A stretch of DNA of 64,000 nt from Carya illinoinensis. Lineage: Eukaryota; Streptophyta; Magnoliopsida; Fagales; Juglandaceae. The position numbers and the translations under genes are program-made. Positions 36,711 through 48,600 of the stretch are shown here, piece by piece (the first letter of the stretch is position 1; each line of letters opens with the position of its first letter). The stretch is taken from assembly GCF_018687715.1 (NCBI RefSeq), contig NC_056753.1:27281445-27345444 (forward strand), in the 5' to 3' direction. The notes under the pieces were generated by a model that worked only from the letters and a program-made list of their open reading frames with translations, made no database searches and had not been told where the DNA came from.

Positions 36711-39700
36711 GTTTATTTAACTTTTATCCTTCTAAAATGGTTGAAATCAGCATATTAGTTACTCGGATAGTATTTAGGGTTCAGTTTAGCTATACGAAAG
36801 ACGAGTAAAGAATTTGAGAAAGTGCATTGTTGAGCAAAATAAGCAGCTGACTTGAAGCCACATGTAGTGGAGCATAAGAGAAGATGGAGGTGACGATACT
36901 AACTGGGTTTGTCATGTAGATTTTTATGGAATGATGAAGGTTGTGTTGAACAGTTTGGTGTGTCTATGCCAAGAGTATTGAAGTACTGCAAAATATGTCA
37001 TCATGTTAAGCATGGTACTATCTGGGATATTTGTTAGTATAGGGCAGACTAATGCATATAAAGATGCTAACAAGAGTTGGAACTATTTTGGAGGTTATGG
37101 AAGCGTGCAGTTGGTATACTTCAATAATTTCATTACTTATAAGGAAAACAATGATTTAATAAATCAATTATGTCATGCTCATATGAGCTGCACTTGTAAA
37201 CGATGGTACTTGGGCAATAATAGAGAGGTTGTGAAAAAGAAATGACATGTCACTCGATGTGGTTGATTGTTTAATGACCCATTCACAAATAACTTGTAGA
37301 TCTAAATTTTAAATGAACATGTTTTTAAATGAACATGTATATCATGGACAACTTTTTTTTGAATTGTTCATGAATAGGTAGATGGCTGGATGTAGCCATA
37401 AAGTCAAATGAGATTTTAATTTTGGAGGAGTTGTCGAAGTGTGATGTGATAGTGGAGGGAAGGGTTTTATCTAATAACCATATGTATTCAGCATAGCTTT
37501 ACACATGCATGACCATTAATATTGTGCATGGAATGATCATCCTTTCATGTCATATGGTATTTTTATGTCAAAATCATTTTCAATGATTCTAAAAGGGTGG
37601 CATTATAATATGACATGCACGTTTAGATATCAATGAAAACACATAAAAAGAAAAGTGATTATTATAGTTACACATTAATACACCTCATTTCTTCTTTATC
37701 ATCCACTACTAAACTTCAATAATTTAGCAAAATGGTCAAAATGGTGCAATTTTCAGAAATTGCAATTGGACTAACAAAAAATGTTTGAGAAGTTGCATTT
37801 TGACTTGCCTAAATTACCTTGACGCACAAAGTTACATGTAAATATACTCATAATAGTGCTGGAGTTAAAATATGAGTCACAAAACCAATTTCAAAAAACC
37901 CAAAATGCATTTCAAATTTCGTTGCTACATTTCACTATATGAGAATTATGCCAAAACCCATGCTTAAAGACCTTACAAACTGAAACTACCATAATGCAAA
38001 CTATGAAGCATATCTTAATAAACAAATTTACACACCATAATACTAGTTGGCAATGTTTTAGCACTTGAATCAAACCACAATTAACACATAATTAAGTTAT
38101 CAATATTCGATAAAAATAATTTCGTCATCATTGCATTATGTGTTCCCCTTATGGATTACAACTTGGCAATATTAAGTAAGATCAAATTAGTTCATAGGAT
38201 GGCTTCTTTTCTAGAAATTAAAAAAACTATGTTTTCAAAGTAAGCCTTTATGTAAGAGTAACGTATACATGTAAAAGAAGCCACATGCTAAAACAACTAG
38301 GCTTGGCCATCACAAACCCTGCTATTTGTGAGCTAAATAGCATGGTTTGTTCCTTAAATATAAACAGAATATCAAAGGCAATATAATTGATGTCACTTAT
38401 TTATGTCTACAGTAATTACCTCAAAAAGGGCCCGTGTGACCAAGATATATAATAAGAAGATGCTTGGATGGTAAGCTCCAACTATTGCAGTTCACCTCAT
38501 CCTTCAAATTTTCCTATTTATAAACACAATGATGGAATTTGTTTAGAAAATAACTAAGCATAATAAAAAAAAGGCAAGACTGCATAAAGAAAAAACCTAT
38601 ATCCATTATATTTCCCAAAATCTAATATCAATACCAGAAACATATATATAGAGACCAATATTAAAGATTGGAAAGAAAACAATAATCCATTCAGAAATGT
38701 TTGTCCAACAAGCATATGGTAAGAGTAGTCAAGAGATTGTTAAAAGATTTGTATAGTTTAATTATGGATAGAAATGAGTATTTAAATAGGAAGTAGAAAC
38801 TTGTCATCAAATATAGAGGATTTTATAACACGGCTTAAACTTTTGTTCATAAACTTGCAAAGAAAATTAAAGGTTGGTTACCTTAACCAACCTTTAATTT
38901 TCTTTACCAAAACAACCTTTAATTTTCTCTACAAGGTTGGTTACCCAAAACAACCTTTAACCGAACCTAATATTATTGTTAGGTTAAAAAAGATCATGAG
39001 TAGCTCTAGATATTAATAGGTTTTGGAAGGATAATAAAAGTAGAATCAAGATGAGATCAACTAAGGGAGGATCGGGGAGTAGTTTTAAAAGAAAGAAAAG
39101 AGAAAACTTTCTAGGCCATAAATGAAAAAGCATTTGATAAAATGGGAAATATTGTAAAATGAAAGTAAAAGCGGTATAAGATAGAGGGTGGCTAGCTTCT
39201 TCATAGATGGGAGCAAAGTTATAAAGAAATAACAAATCCAAAGTAGAAGAGAATGGTAAAAAAAAAAAAAATTCAAGAGATTTAGTTTGTGCTTGAGAGA
39301 GAGCGAGAGAGTTTAGGAGTGATCAAAACCCACCTTGGTCCTCCACATAATGCTAGAATAACACAAACTCCTAATCTTTTGAAAGCCACAACCAACAAAA
39401 GCCCATATTATTCTTTTAAGGATTCTGTTCAATTTAAAGTAGAGAAGTTAATGATCTATTAGTGATTCTAAGGTAGCAACATTATTAAGGTTTAAAGAAG
39501 AGATTATTTTATATTTTTTCTTAATCCTTTTGTTTTTGTATGCCCTGTTAACTTCTCAAACATTTATTTTGTGCCCTCATACCACAACTTGACAATGCTT
39601 TCCAAAGAAGAGAAGGTTGGGGCAACGAAAATCAAATAATTCCAAGTTATTATTTTACAGCACAGTATAAAAGGGTGTGGCTGTGTGTGTATGTTTGTTG

Positions 39701-40684
39701 ATTTGTATCATCCATCAATAATAATAGTTGATCTTCTAAACAAAAGATGTGTCAAATTAATTAAATTCACATGTAGGATTTGATAATATCCTACTCATGC
39801 ATGGAGGCTTATGGAAAACTCTATGTAAGAATGAAACTAATTATGAAAAGAATTATAACAACCATCTCAGGCCTTTAAAGTTCACTGCTTGTACGTACAT
39901 ATATTGTTGGAAGAAAAAGCAAACAAGTATTGCAGTAGAATAATCGATATTAAGGGAATTAATATATGCTTATAAATTAGGAAGATATCAGATTCATGAC
40001 AGAAAGATGTAATAAAGTTTTTCATGTCGACCAATCAAACTTTCTCATCATGTTCATTTAGATCGGCCCTTTTTTCCATTATACTTGGAAATTTAATTAA
40101 TTCCTCTACTTATCTACTTAACCATGATTTTGTTGACAAATGAATTGTTCCTTTCTAGGAATGAAGTGGAGGATTGCACTTCCACTACTTTTATATTGGA
40201 GTTGGAACATATGGGAATATTAGTGCTTGCATTTGGCATAAAAGTTTTGATAGATGCTGAAGTAATCATCATTAAGGGAGACCCGATTGCTGATTGATCA
40301 CACCTTTGGGACAAGGGGTTTTAATATCACACTACCATTAAAGTTGCAATAGATTAAGAGTGGTGATGCTGAAAGATCAACCCTAATGTATAGGGTAGGG
40401 GGTGATCTAAATAGGAAGGAATGCACAAACAACAACCTAAGGGATGTTTGGAAAACGTTAACAAAAGCTGGAGTTTCCAGGAATCTCCTGGGACAAACGT
40501 CATAGCCATCATATATATATATATATATATAGACGCACCTATATTAAAATAATATGTCATATAATGAAAAATCCCATAACTAGGAAATAATTTAAAGAAA
40601 ATTTTCCAAAGTCAACAAAATTGATGTAGGACTATATATATATATTGATATATAGGACCCGACTGATGTAGGTGGCTTACCAGG
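36711..40684. other. Interval without a gene
   Basis: About 4 kb of AT-rich sequence with no supported coding region. Features seen: a 22-bp-arm hairpin at 38859-38905 followed by two more partial copies of the same words, an A-run near 39258-39270, and a TA microsatellite at 40509-40531. Confidence 0.5.
38859..38905. repeat. Perfect hairpin, 22-bp arms, 3-nt loop, with extra partial copies
   Basis: Arms 38859-38880 and 38884-38905 are exact reverse complements around CCT. AACCTTTAATTTTCT recurs at about 38914-38928, then AAGGTTGGTTACC at 38933-38945 and AACAACCTTTAA at 38949-38960. Confidence 0.95.
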
Positions 40685-40740
40685 TCTATTTTAATCAGAT
40701 GACAAATACTAAATGAAATCCCCCCCCCCCCCCCCCCCCA
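40685..40740. repeat. Duplicated segment, copy 1 left part, ending in poly-C
   Basis: TCTATTTTAATCAGATGACA through AAATGAAATC and a C20 run matches 43905-43957 almost base for base (one A/G difference before the C-run). The segment continues after the LINE at 42073. Confidence 0.9.
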
Positions 40741-42072
40741 ACCATGGGTTCCAACATTGTCAAACTTCATACCACATCCAATACGTGGAATGGATCAAGC
40801 ACACCCAGAACTGAAGGATATCATCACAGCTAATCCAAAGCAATGGGATTTAGGCCAAATGCAGATTTTATTTGACCTAGAGAGTAACAATGAAATACAG
40901 AAAATTCACATCCCAACCTTCTCTCGGCTCCAAGATAAAATGATCTGGACCCCATCCAAGACTGAAAAATTCACAGTTAAATCGGCATACCAAGTGATCA
41001 TCAATAGACAATCAGAGACAAGAGCAAATGAAGCCCAAACCCAACACCTCTTCAAGTCAATTTGGAAGTTGAAAATTCATGAAAGACATAAATTACTATT
41101 ATGGAAGCTGCAATGGAACATTCTCCCAACCAAGACCAGAGTGCAGCAAGTTATCTCAAGCTCAAATTCAGATGAATGCTCATTATGCAACCAAGCAGAG
41201 GAAACAATACTCCATCTCTTTGTCAAATGTCCCATAGCGCGTATATTATGGAGTCAAAGTGTATGGCCTCTAAACCTTGAAAACTTGCCAATTCACTCAA
41301 TTACAGATTGGATTAGAATGATTCTCCATCCAAAGGTAGAATTAGGCCTTCATGACAGAGAGATCCACCAGTTTCAACTCTTCGCAGTCATAATAATAGA
41401 CTACATCTGGAAATAGCGAAATGACATTGTGCATAACCATCTCAACTTCTCATTGGAGACAGCCAAAATTCAACTGAACAAAATCTACCTCAACTATCAA
41501 GTTGCTTGGGAACTGAAGCAAACCAAGAAGTTTGAAAAATGGCAACTACCACACAGAAGCTTCCTAAGCTACACTTTTGATGCAGCAGTTAGAGATAACT
41601 TCTCCACTATATCTGTAGTCTGCAGAGATCATTCATGTAATGTCTTAAAACTACAGACTGAAAAAATCACTTCAACAAATCCTCTTGTGGCAGAAGGACG
41701 TGCAACTCTCCTCGCTACACAAATGGCTCACTCATCTCACCACACCCGGGTCATTTTTGAAGGAGACTCTCAACAAGTAATCACGACAGTAGAAGACGCT
41801 TCATCTTCTCCAAATTGGCAAATCAATCCAATCATAAGTGATATTCAGCACTTCTTCGCTCTTCATGAACAGTGGGTCCTTGTCAAAATACAACGAACTA
41901 CAAATCGATGTGCGCACTCTGTAGCGCAATGGGCAGCAACCAATCATGTTTTTGGAAGCATACCCTTAGATAGTTATTTCCGTTATTTTCTTTTTGATCC
42001 TCCTTGAACTTTGTAACTCTATAACTTTTAATATATAATATAACATGCTTGATTAGGAAAAAAAAAAAAAAA
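40741..42072 (+). mobile_element. 5'-truncated LINE (L1-type) retrotransposon
   Basis: Only the 3' end of ORF2 is present (zinc-binding RT region plus RNase H), followed by a short 3' UTR and an A-run at 42058-42072. GAAATCCCC occurs on both sides (40715-40723 and 42073-42081), a target-site duplication made partly of the poly-C tract. 5' truncation with an A-tail and target duplication is the signature of target-primed reverse transcription. Confidence 0.85.
40757..42007 (+). pseudogene. LINE ORF2 C-terminal fragment: zf-RVT and RNase H
   Basis: The first part (40757-41413) matches the zinc-binding region of plant LINE reverse transcriptases (KFTVKSAYQV, then C-x2-C in DECSLCNQAEETILHLFVKCPIA). 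An in-frame TAG at 41414-41416 interrupts it, and the same frame resumes to a TGA at 42005-42007. The second part is an RNase H domain (FDAAVRD, EGRATLLATQMA, FEGDSQQV, NRCAHSVAQWA). The endonuclease and polymerase parts are absent, so it is a dead fragment. It is clearly a different LINE family from the one at 44034-49810. Confidence 0.85.
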
Positions 42073-42190
42073 GAAATCCCCTCCCCCCCCCTTCTCCAAA
42101 ACCAAAAAATAAAATAAAATAAAATTTGTAATAAGTCAAAGAATGAATATATAGAGAGACACTTAGATAAGTGTGATTTCAACATCCAGA
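42073..42190. repeat. Duplicated segment, copy 1 right part
   Basis: After the target duplication the text runs CAAAACC...AAATTTGTAATAAGTCAAA and GAATGAATATATAGAGA, matching copy 2 at 43958-44033. AAGTGTGATTTCAA then matches AAGTGTGATGTCAA beyond the second LINE (about 49822). Confidence 0.75.
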
Positions 42191-43904
42191 AATTTATTAA
42201 AATCAATTTCTAGTGTAATGCATGGAGAGGGATTATATAATTCAAGTTTTTTTTCTGGGGGGCTGACATTCAAGAGACATGATTATAATATATAGCTTGT
42301 ATACTTTTCAATAATTATCTAAAATAGTCAAAACTTTAAGTAAACAAATTAATATATTTAAAACTTTCATCTACCCTATGCCCTACTTGAAGATGCCTAA
42401 CCCTCACTACTTTCCTGAATGTCAGAATGACTAGTAGCTCTTAACATAAATAGATACTTTATGCCAGGAGCAAGTAAAAGTTATGATAAAAGTTTCCATT
42501 TTCGTAGTTTTTCCTTTCCCCAACAGAAAACTGAAACAATGATTGGTTAACCTTCAAAACAATAGAAAGATTATTAGAAGAATCTTGTATCTTTCCATCC
42601 CAATGCCAGTCCAAAAATGAGACTATTTTCACACTAAGCTCAAAAGATAACCATCAATCACAACAATTTAAACAATTAGAAAGTAGGGCAAGTATATGAT
42701 GCACAAAAAAAAAATATTAATCCTAGCATATTAAACCAAAAATATGAAATAAAAAAGACAGTCTGCATGTGAAGTATTTGAAATTAACACAATGGGCTAT
42801 AACTAGATTTTTTTAAACCTTGAAATTAACATTTATCCGAGAAAAATCATTTTAAAGAAATATTGATTCCAAACCTGCTCAAGCCATAGAGACCGAGGAA
42901 CATTTTATATAACTATATATGGAGTTCACAAAACAAACAAGATTAATATGAACCAAATGTGAACTCCACAAACACCATGAGTAATCCTTACGTTAAACCA
43001 AATGGGAAAATAAGCACATAGAGGAAACACTAAAGAGCTAATACCATCCAAACAAGTTTGGGATGATTTGTGTTTGTCTGTCAACATCGTGAATGCTTTA
43101 AAATTTTGATAATTATGATGGAAACAGTAAAGGCACTGCACATTCTCCAAGATTGAAAAGATTACATAATGTTGCTATACCCAACATTATGTAAGAACAA
43201 AAGAAATGATCACAAGGATAGAACTTCATCATGGGATAAGGCAATGCATTCTATAAAGAGAAGACAACTGTGATTATTAGTTTAGAAAAAGGGCTTGAAG
43301 AAGATAAGGACAACTTAAAAGGGCCAGTCTTATAACCTTCTTTAATTTAATAGCAATTAATCCTTATTTCTACGGCTGGACAACGATGTTTAATGTTATT
43401 ATAGAAAAGCATTTGATTGTTAGTTCGAATCCATTATCCAAGACTTTATTCAGACACATGGGGCTGAATAAAGTAGTGTTATATCTAAATTTTTGTACTG
43501 ATCAATATCTCACTTTTCCTTTTAAAAGTAGATTAAAAAACTAAGGTAGTCAGCTAACTAGAGCTCGAGATCTTAACTTTCTGTTGTGGGTGGGTTTGTG
43601 TTGTGAACAAAATATTAGAAACAAATTCCATTGCCAGATAATTACTATGCATTTTCTTCTTGCCAGAAATGACAACGATTACAATGATGAGCTTTCACTT
43701 TGTTAACATAATGGCAATGGGAACTTTATAGTCATTTTACATACTGAGGTCATATCTTCCTTCCAAAGTTACCATCCAGAAAGTGTCTAGATGTGGATGT
43801 TTCTTCTGCAAAGTGTAAATTGGTTATGCTTTTGGAGGCCCTCGTGAAGAAAGGATTAAAAAGAAATGTAAAGGTGCTGCAGAATGATCTTGTAGTAGTA
43901 CAGT
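42191..43904. other. Interval without a gene
   Basis: AT-rich, no supported coding region and no clear repeat. An open frame at 42926-43150 on the minus strand has no recognisable family. Confidence 0.5.
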
Positions 43905-44033
43905 TCTATTTTAATCAGATGACAAATGCTAAATGAAATCCCCCCCCCCCCCCCCCCAACCCCAAAAAAAACAAATATCAAAAATAATATTTGTAATGTG
44001 TCAAAGAATGAATATATAAGAGGCTATGATAAT
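43905..44033. repeat. Duplicated segment, copy 2 left part, with poly-C
   Basis: Paralogue of 40685-40740 plus 42073-42190. It carries a C18 run (43940-43957) and ends in GAGGCTATGATAA (44021-44033), the left target duplication of the LINE; the right copy is 49811-49823. Confidence 0.9.
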
Positions 44034-44054
44034 AATCGATCATGATATTCGGTC

Positions 44055-44056
44055 CT

Positions 44057-44135
<79 letters not shown>
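44055..44135. repeat. (CT)n tract in LINE 5' UTR
   Basis: About 80 bp of CT repeats with one interruption (TCTTCT near 44075). It lies between the LINE start and ORF1, inside the target duplication, so it belongs to the element. Confidence 0.95.
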
Positions 44136-44136
<1 letters not shown>

Positions 44137-44283
44137 ACTGAGTCAGAGTAAGGTATAGTCCTCCTGTCCTTACAGGGTGGTGTCGTCTCCCTTGGCGGGA
44201 GTTTGTCCTTTCACAGGTTTATTCTTGGCGGGAGTTCGTCCTCTCACAGAATTTTTTCTGCTTCCCCCCGCTTGATAGCCACA

Positions 44284-45660
44284 ATGGAGGAAGAAGACCT
44301 TGCAAAGAGATGGGAAAGACTTAACCTGTCTTCGACAGAAAGTGAAGTTCTAAAAATCTCTACTGTTAGGTCAGACGAAGGCAACTTACGTAGAAAACAC
44401 TGTATTGTAGGGGGAGTGATGACGGAAAGAGGTTTAAGTAACGAAGCTTTCAGAGTTACAATGTCTCAAGTTTGGAGATTGGAGGGTTGGGTAAAATTTA
44501 AAGAGCTAGGGGACTTCCAGTTCCTCATCGAATTCCAATTTCTTGGAGACAAAGAAAAAGTCTTAGGAGGTCGCCCCTGGTTTTTTGATCGAAACTTGGT
44601 GTCCTTCCTAGAGGTTGATGAAAATGTATCTCTAAGCACAATCCGTTTCCAATTCGAACCATTCTGGGTACAGTTGCACGGCTTGCCATGGGGAGCAATG
44701 ACAGAGGAGGTAGGCAGAAATGTGGGCTCATCGGTGGGTCATGTTATAAGGGTGGATGCTGATTCGGATGGAGCTGCTTGGGGCAAGAGTATGAGGATAA
44801 GAGTGGCAGTAGACCTACACAAACCACTTTTACGTGGCAAATGGGTGGAAGTGAATAACATGAAACACTTGGTTTCCATTAAGTACGAGAGACTTCAGGC
44901 CTACTGTTTTCATTGTGGCATCATTGCTCATAAAGGAAAAAACTGCAATCAACAGAGGGTACATTCTTCTGTAGATGGAACTAAAACTTTGCAATTTGGC
45001 CCCTGGCTCAGGGCCCAACCGATGAACTCAAAGATTTTTGACAGTCGACCATATGGGGGCAACCCTAGCTCTCAGAACCAACAGAACAGGCAGAAACATG
45101 AGACTACTAAGGATAATGAATGTGAACCAAATGCTGATGATAAAGAGGGAGAAGAGGTATCCAGGACCTCATCTGACCCTCAATCTAAAGAGGGAATTGC
45201 TAAAACTAAAACTGAGTCTACCCAAAATACTGTATCACTTATAGATCCTATGACTGAGGCTTATACTCCAATCCACCGGCCCATTAAGCTACCAATCTCA
45301 GCCGAAAAGGAAGAGATTACCTCTAACCAGATGCATCATTATGACCTCTGCAAATCTCCATCAGACTTGGGAAGGGAGATGCCCCAAGCCAATGTCAACA
45401 AAGAATTGGTATTGTCCAGTATTGTGCGGGTGGTGACTAGGCAAAAAGGGACAACATGGAAAAGGAAGGCCAGGGAGGTTACACTACCTAATCCTAGGGA
45501 CACGGTCTCTAAAGCCAGAGGAAGCAAGAAAAGAGGTATGACCTCTCAACTAGACTTATCAAAACCTGCGAAAAAAGCTAAAGATACTAATGACAAGTAT
45601 GAAAACAGTTCCAATCATAAGATGGTGGAGGCTGCTGGGCAGCCCCACCCACAGCCATGA
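44284..45660 (+). CDS. LINE ORF1 protein: DUF4283 and CCHC zinc knuckle
   Basis: The 458-residue protein starts at the first ATG (44284, followed by GAGGAAGAAGAC). The frame is open 27 codons further upstream, but without an ATG. Residues about 35-160 form a DUF4283 domain (WRLEGWVKFKELG, GGRPWFFDRNLV, FWVQLHGLPWG). A CCHC knuckle of form C-x2-C-x4-H-x4-C lies at residues 208-221 (CFHCGIIAHKGKNC). The C-terminal third is polar and basic (KRKAREV, KKRG, KPAKKAKD), suiting RNA binding and nuclear entry. ORF1 proteins of plant L1 elements coat the element RNA. Its stop codon overlaps the ORF2 start as ATGA (45657-45660). Confidence 0.92.
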   Translation: MEEEDLAKRWERLNLSSTESEVLKISTVRSDEGNLRRKHCIVGGVMTERGLSNEAFRVTMSQVWRLEGWVKFKELGDFQFLIEFQFLGDKEKVLGGRPWFFDRNLVSFLEVDENVSLSTIRFQFEPFWVQLHGLPWGAMTEEVGRNVGSSVGHVIRVDADSDGAAWGKSMRIRVAVDLHKPLLRGKWVEVNNMKHLVSIKYERLQAYCFHCGIIAHKGKNCNQQRVHSSVDGTKTLQFGPWLRAQPMNSKIFDSRPYGGNPSSQNQQNRQKHETTKDNECEPNADDKEGEEVSRTSSDPQSKEGIAKTKTESTQNTVSLIDPMTEAYTPIHRPIKLPISAEKEEITSNQMHHYDLCKSPSDLGREMPQANVNKELVLSSIVRVVTRQKGTTWKRKAREVTLPNPRDTVSKARGSKKRGMTSQLDLSKPAKKAKDTNDKYENSSNHKMVEAAGQPHPQP

Positions 45661-48600
45661 TAGGCCTTAGCTGGAACTGTAGGGGGCTTGGGAACCCCCG
45701 TACAGTTCGAGAGCTAGACCTCCTTGTGAGGACAAAGTGCCTTCATTTTATTTTCCTTATGGAGACCAAGTGTGGTAGGAAAAGGGCTGAGGTAGTAAGG
45801 AACATGTTGCATTTTGAGAACAGCTTTGTGGTTGACAGTAGAGGGCCTAGTGGCGGGTTAGCCTTTCTGTGGAAGGACACATTAGATCTAACACTAGAAA
45901 ACTACTCACAAAACCATATCTCTATGGTACTCAGATTAGCAGAGGAATGTCAACAGATCCTTCTCACTAGCTTTTATGGCTTCCCTGAATCAGCTAGAAA
46001 GGGGGATAGTTGGAACCTGATGAAACTGATTAAACCTGCAGAGAACATACCGTGGCTGTGCTTTGGAGACTTCAATGAAATCTTGCATAATCATGAAAAG
46101 GTTGGAGGAGCTAACAGACCTTACTCTCAGATGGAAGCCTTTAGAATATCCATGGAATGGTGTGGCCTGAGCGACCTAGGCTTTGTAGGACCCAAATTCA
46201 CTTGGTGCAATAATAGAATGGGAACACATTTCACTAAAGAAAGACTGGATCGAGCATTGGGAAACATGCTATGGACTAGTATGTTTAATGAAAACAATTT
46301 CAATGTTCTTGTTGCCCAAACATCTGACCACTGCCCTCTATTGATATCTCTAAACAAAAGAGGAAGAAGGGAGCTGTTTTTAGTTCCTACAAGAGAGAAA
46401 ATTTTCAGATTTGAGGCAAGATGGAATCTTCATGAAGCATGCAATAGCATTATTAAATCCTGCTGGTCCCATCAGGATTCTCAACAAGTTTATAATATCA
46501 ACTCAGTCCTGAGGAAGCTCAACAGATGTAAGGCCTCCCTAAAAAACTGGAGCTCAACCTTATGGAAACATAAGAGGGATATCCAAGCTCAATTGAACAG
46601 GCTCCTGGAAATGCAAGACTCTAACACTGGTTCAAGAACAGCTAAAGTTAAGGCTCTTCAGAAGGAGATTGATAAAGCCCTTGAAGAAGAAAATCTGAAA
46701 TGGAAGCAAAGAGCTAAACAGATGTGGCTTAAAGACGGGGATAGGAACTCAAATTACTTCCACAAGTGCGCTAATCAGAGGAGGAAAAACAATAGCATTC
46801 AGAAGCTTGTAAGAAATGATGGCCTTACCACAACTGACATAGGTGAGATTTCTTCTATGTTTACCACTTATTTCCAGGAGCTCTTTTCTTCAGCATCTCC
46901 AATCATCTTTGATGTCTGTTTGAACCAAGTACATCACCGAGTTAATAGTGAGATGAACTCCAACCTGACCAAACAGTTCACAGCTGAGGAGGTAAAGTCT
47001 GCCCTCTTCCAAATGAACCCCATGGGTGCCCCTGGTCCAGATGGTTTTCCTGCATTATTTTACCAATCTCACTGGGATGTTGTAGGAGAAGAGGTCACTA
47101 AAGCAGTGTTGGATATCCTAAATGGGAATGGGGAAATTTCACACATAAATGAAACCTATATTGTTTTAATCCCGAAAGTTAAAAACCCTCTAACAGTTAT
47201 GGACTTCAGACCAATATCTCTTTGCAATATCATTTACAAAGTGGTCTCTAAAACTCTTTCTAATAGACTGAAGTTGATCCTTCCTTCGATCATTGCTCCC
47301 ACTCAAAGTGCTTTTATTCAGGGGAGGATGATTCAGGATAATGTTATTGTGGCTTTTGAAACTTTGCACTCCATGTCCATCAAAGGCAAAGGGCAACAAG
47401 GTTACATGGCCATAAAACTAGACCTGAGCAAGGCTTTCGATAGGGTGGAATGGGAGTTTTTGGCAAAGGTCATGGCTAAAATGGGTTTCAACAGAAGATG
47501 GATATTTCTGACAATGCAGTGTGTAACTACAGTCTCCTACTCCACACTTATTAATGGGAAACCTCAAGGCAATTTCTCTCCATTAAGAGGGATTCGACAA
47601 GGGGACCCCCTTTCTCCCTACCTTTTCATTCTGGTAGCTGAGGTCCTTAGCAGCCTTCTGAACCATGCTGAAACCACCAAGCTCATCCAGGGCTTTCCTA
47701 TTTGCAGGGGGAGGCTTAGCATTAACCATCTTTTGTTTGCTGATGATAGCCTTCTATTCTGTCGAGCTAATGCAAGAGAATGGGCTTCAATCCAGGTTAT
47801 TCTAAATCTCTATGAGGAGGCCTCAGGTCAGAAGCTCAACAAGTCTAAAACCTCGATCTATTTCAGTCCTAATACAAGACCAGCAACTAGGGAGTACATC
47901 TTGAGTCTTGCTCAAACAAGAGCCTCCTTTTGTTATGAAAGGTATCTGGGTCTCCCAAATCTCATAGGCAGATCTAAATATGCTGCTTTCAAGGGCATAC
48001 TAGATAGAGTCAGGGGAAAAGTCAGTAACTGGAAAAACAAATTTCTATCCCAGGCAGGGAAGGATATTCTCCTCAAGGCAGTGGTTCAAGCCCTCCCTAC
48101 CTACTGCATGGGAGTTTTTAAACTCCCTAAATCCCTTCTAGGTGAGATCAACAAAGTTATGAACCAGTTCTGGTGGGGTCATCTCCAAAATGAAAAAAAG
48201 GTGCATTGGTTGTCTTGGGGACAGATGGGTAGATCGAAAACTAGAGGAGGTCTGGGTTATAGAGACCTTGAGAGCTTTAATTTGGCTCTACTGGCCAAGC
48301 AGGGGTGGAGACTTCTTCAATATCCTGACTCTATAGCTGCTCAAGTCCTCAAGCTGAAATACTTCCCAAATGTGGATTTCTTTCAAGCCAAGTTGGGCTC
48401 TAGACCATCTTTCATATGGAGAAGCATTCAGGCTGCAAGAGGTTTGGTTGAAAAAGGGTCACTATGGCGCATAGGTAATGGTCTAGGAACCAAAATCTGG
48501 AAAGATAGATGGTTGCCCCAACCTTCTAGTTACAAAATCCAAAGCCCTGTCCATCTGTTTCCTGAGAATGAAGTGGTGGCAAGACTCATTAATAATGAGA

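Noticed and set aside
25672..37039. CACTAACAAAT at 25672 paired with ATTTGTTAGTA ending 37039 as termini of the second CACTA element
   Set aside because: The right end lacks the final G, only about 10 bases match, flanking triplets differ (CTA and TAG), and subterminal repeats are absent.
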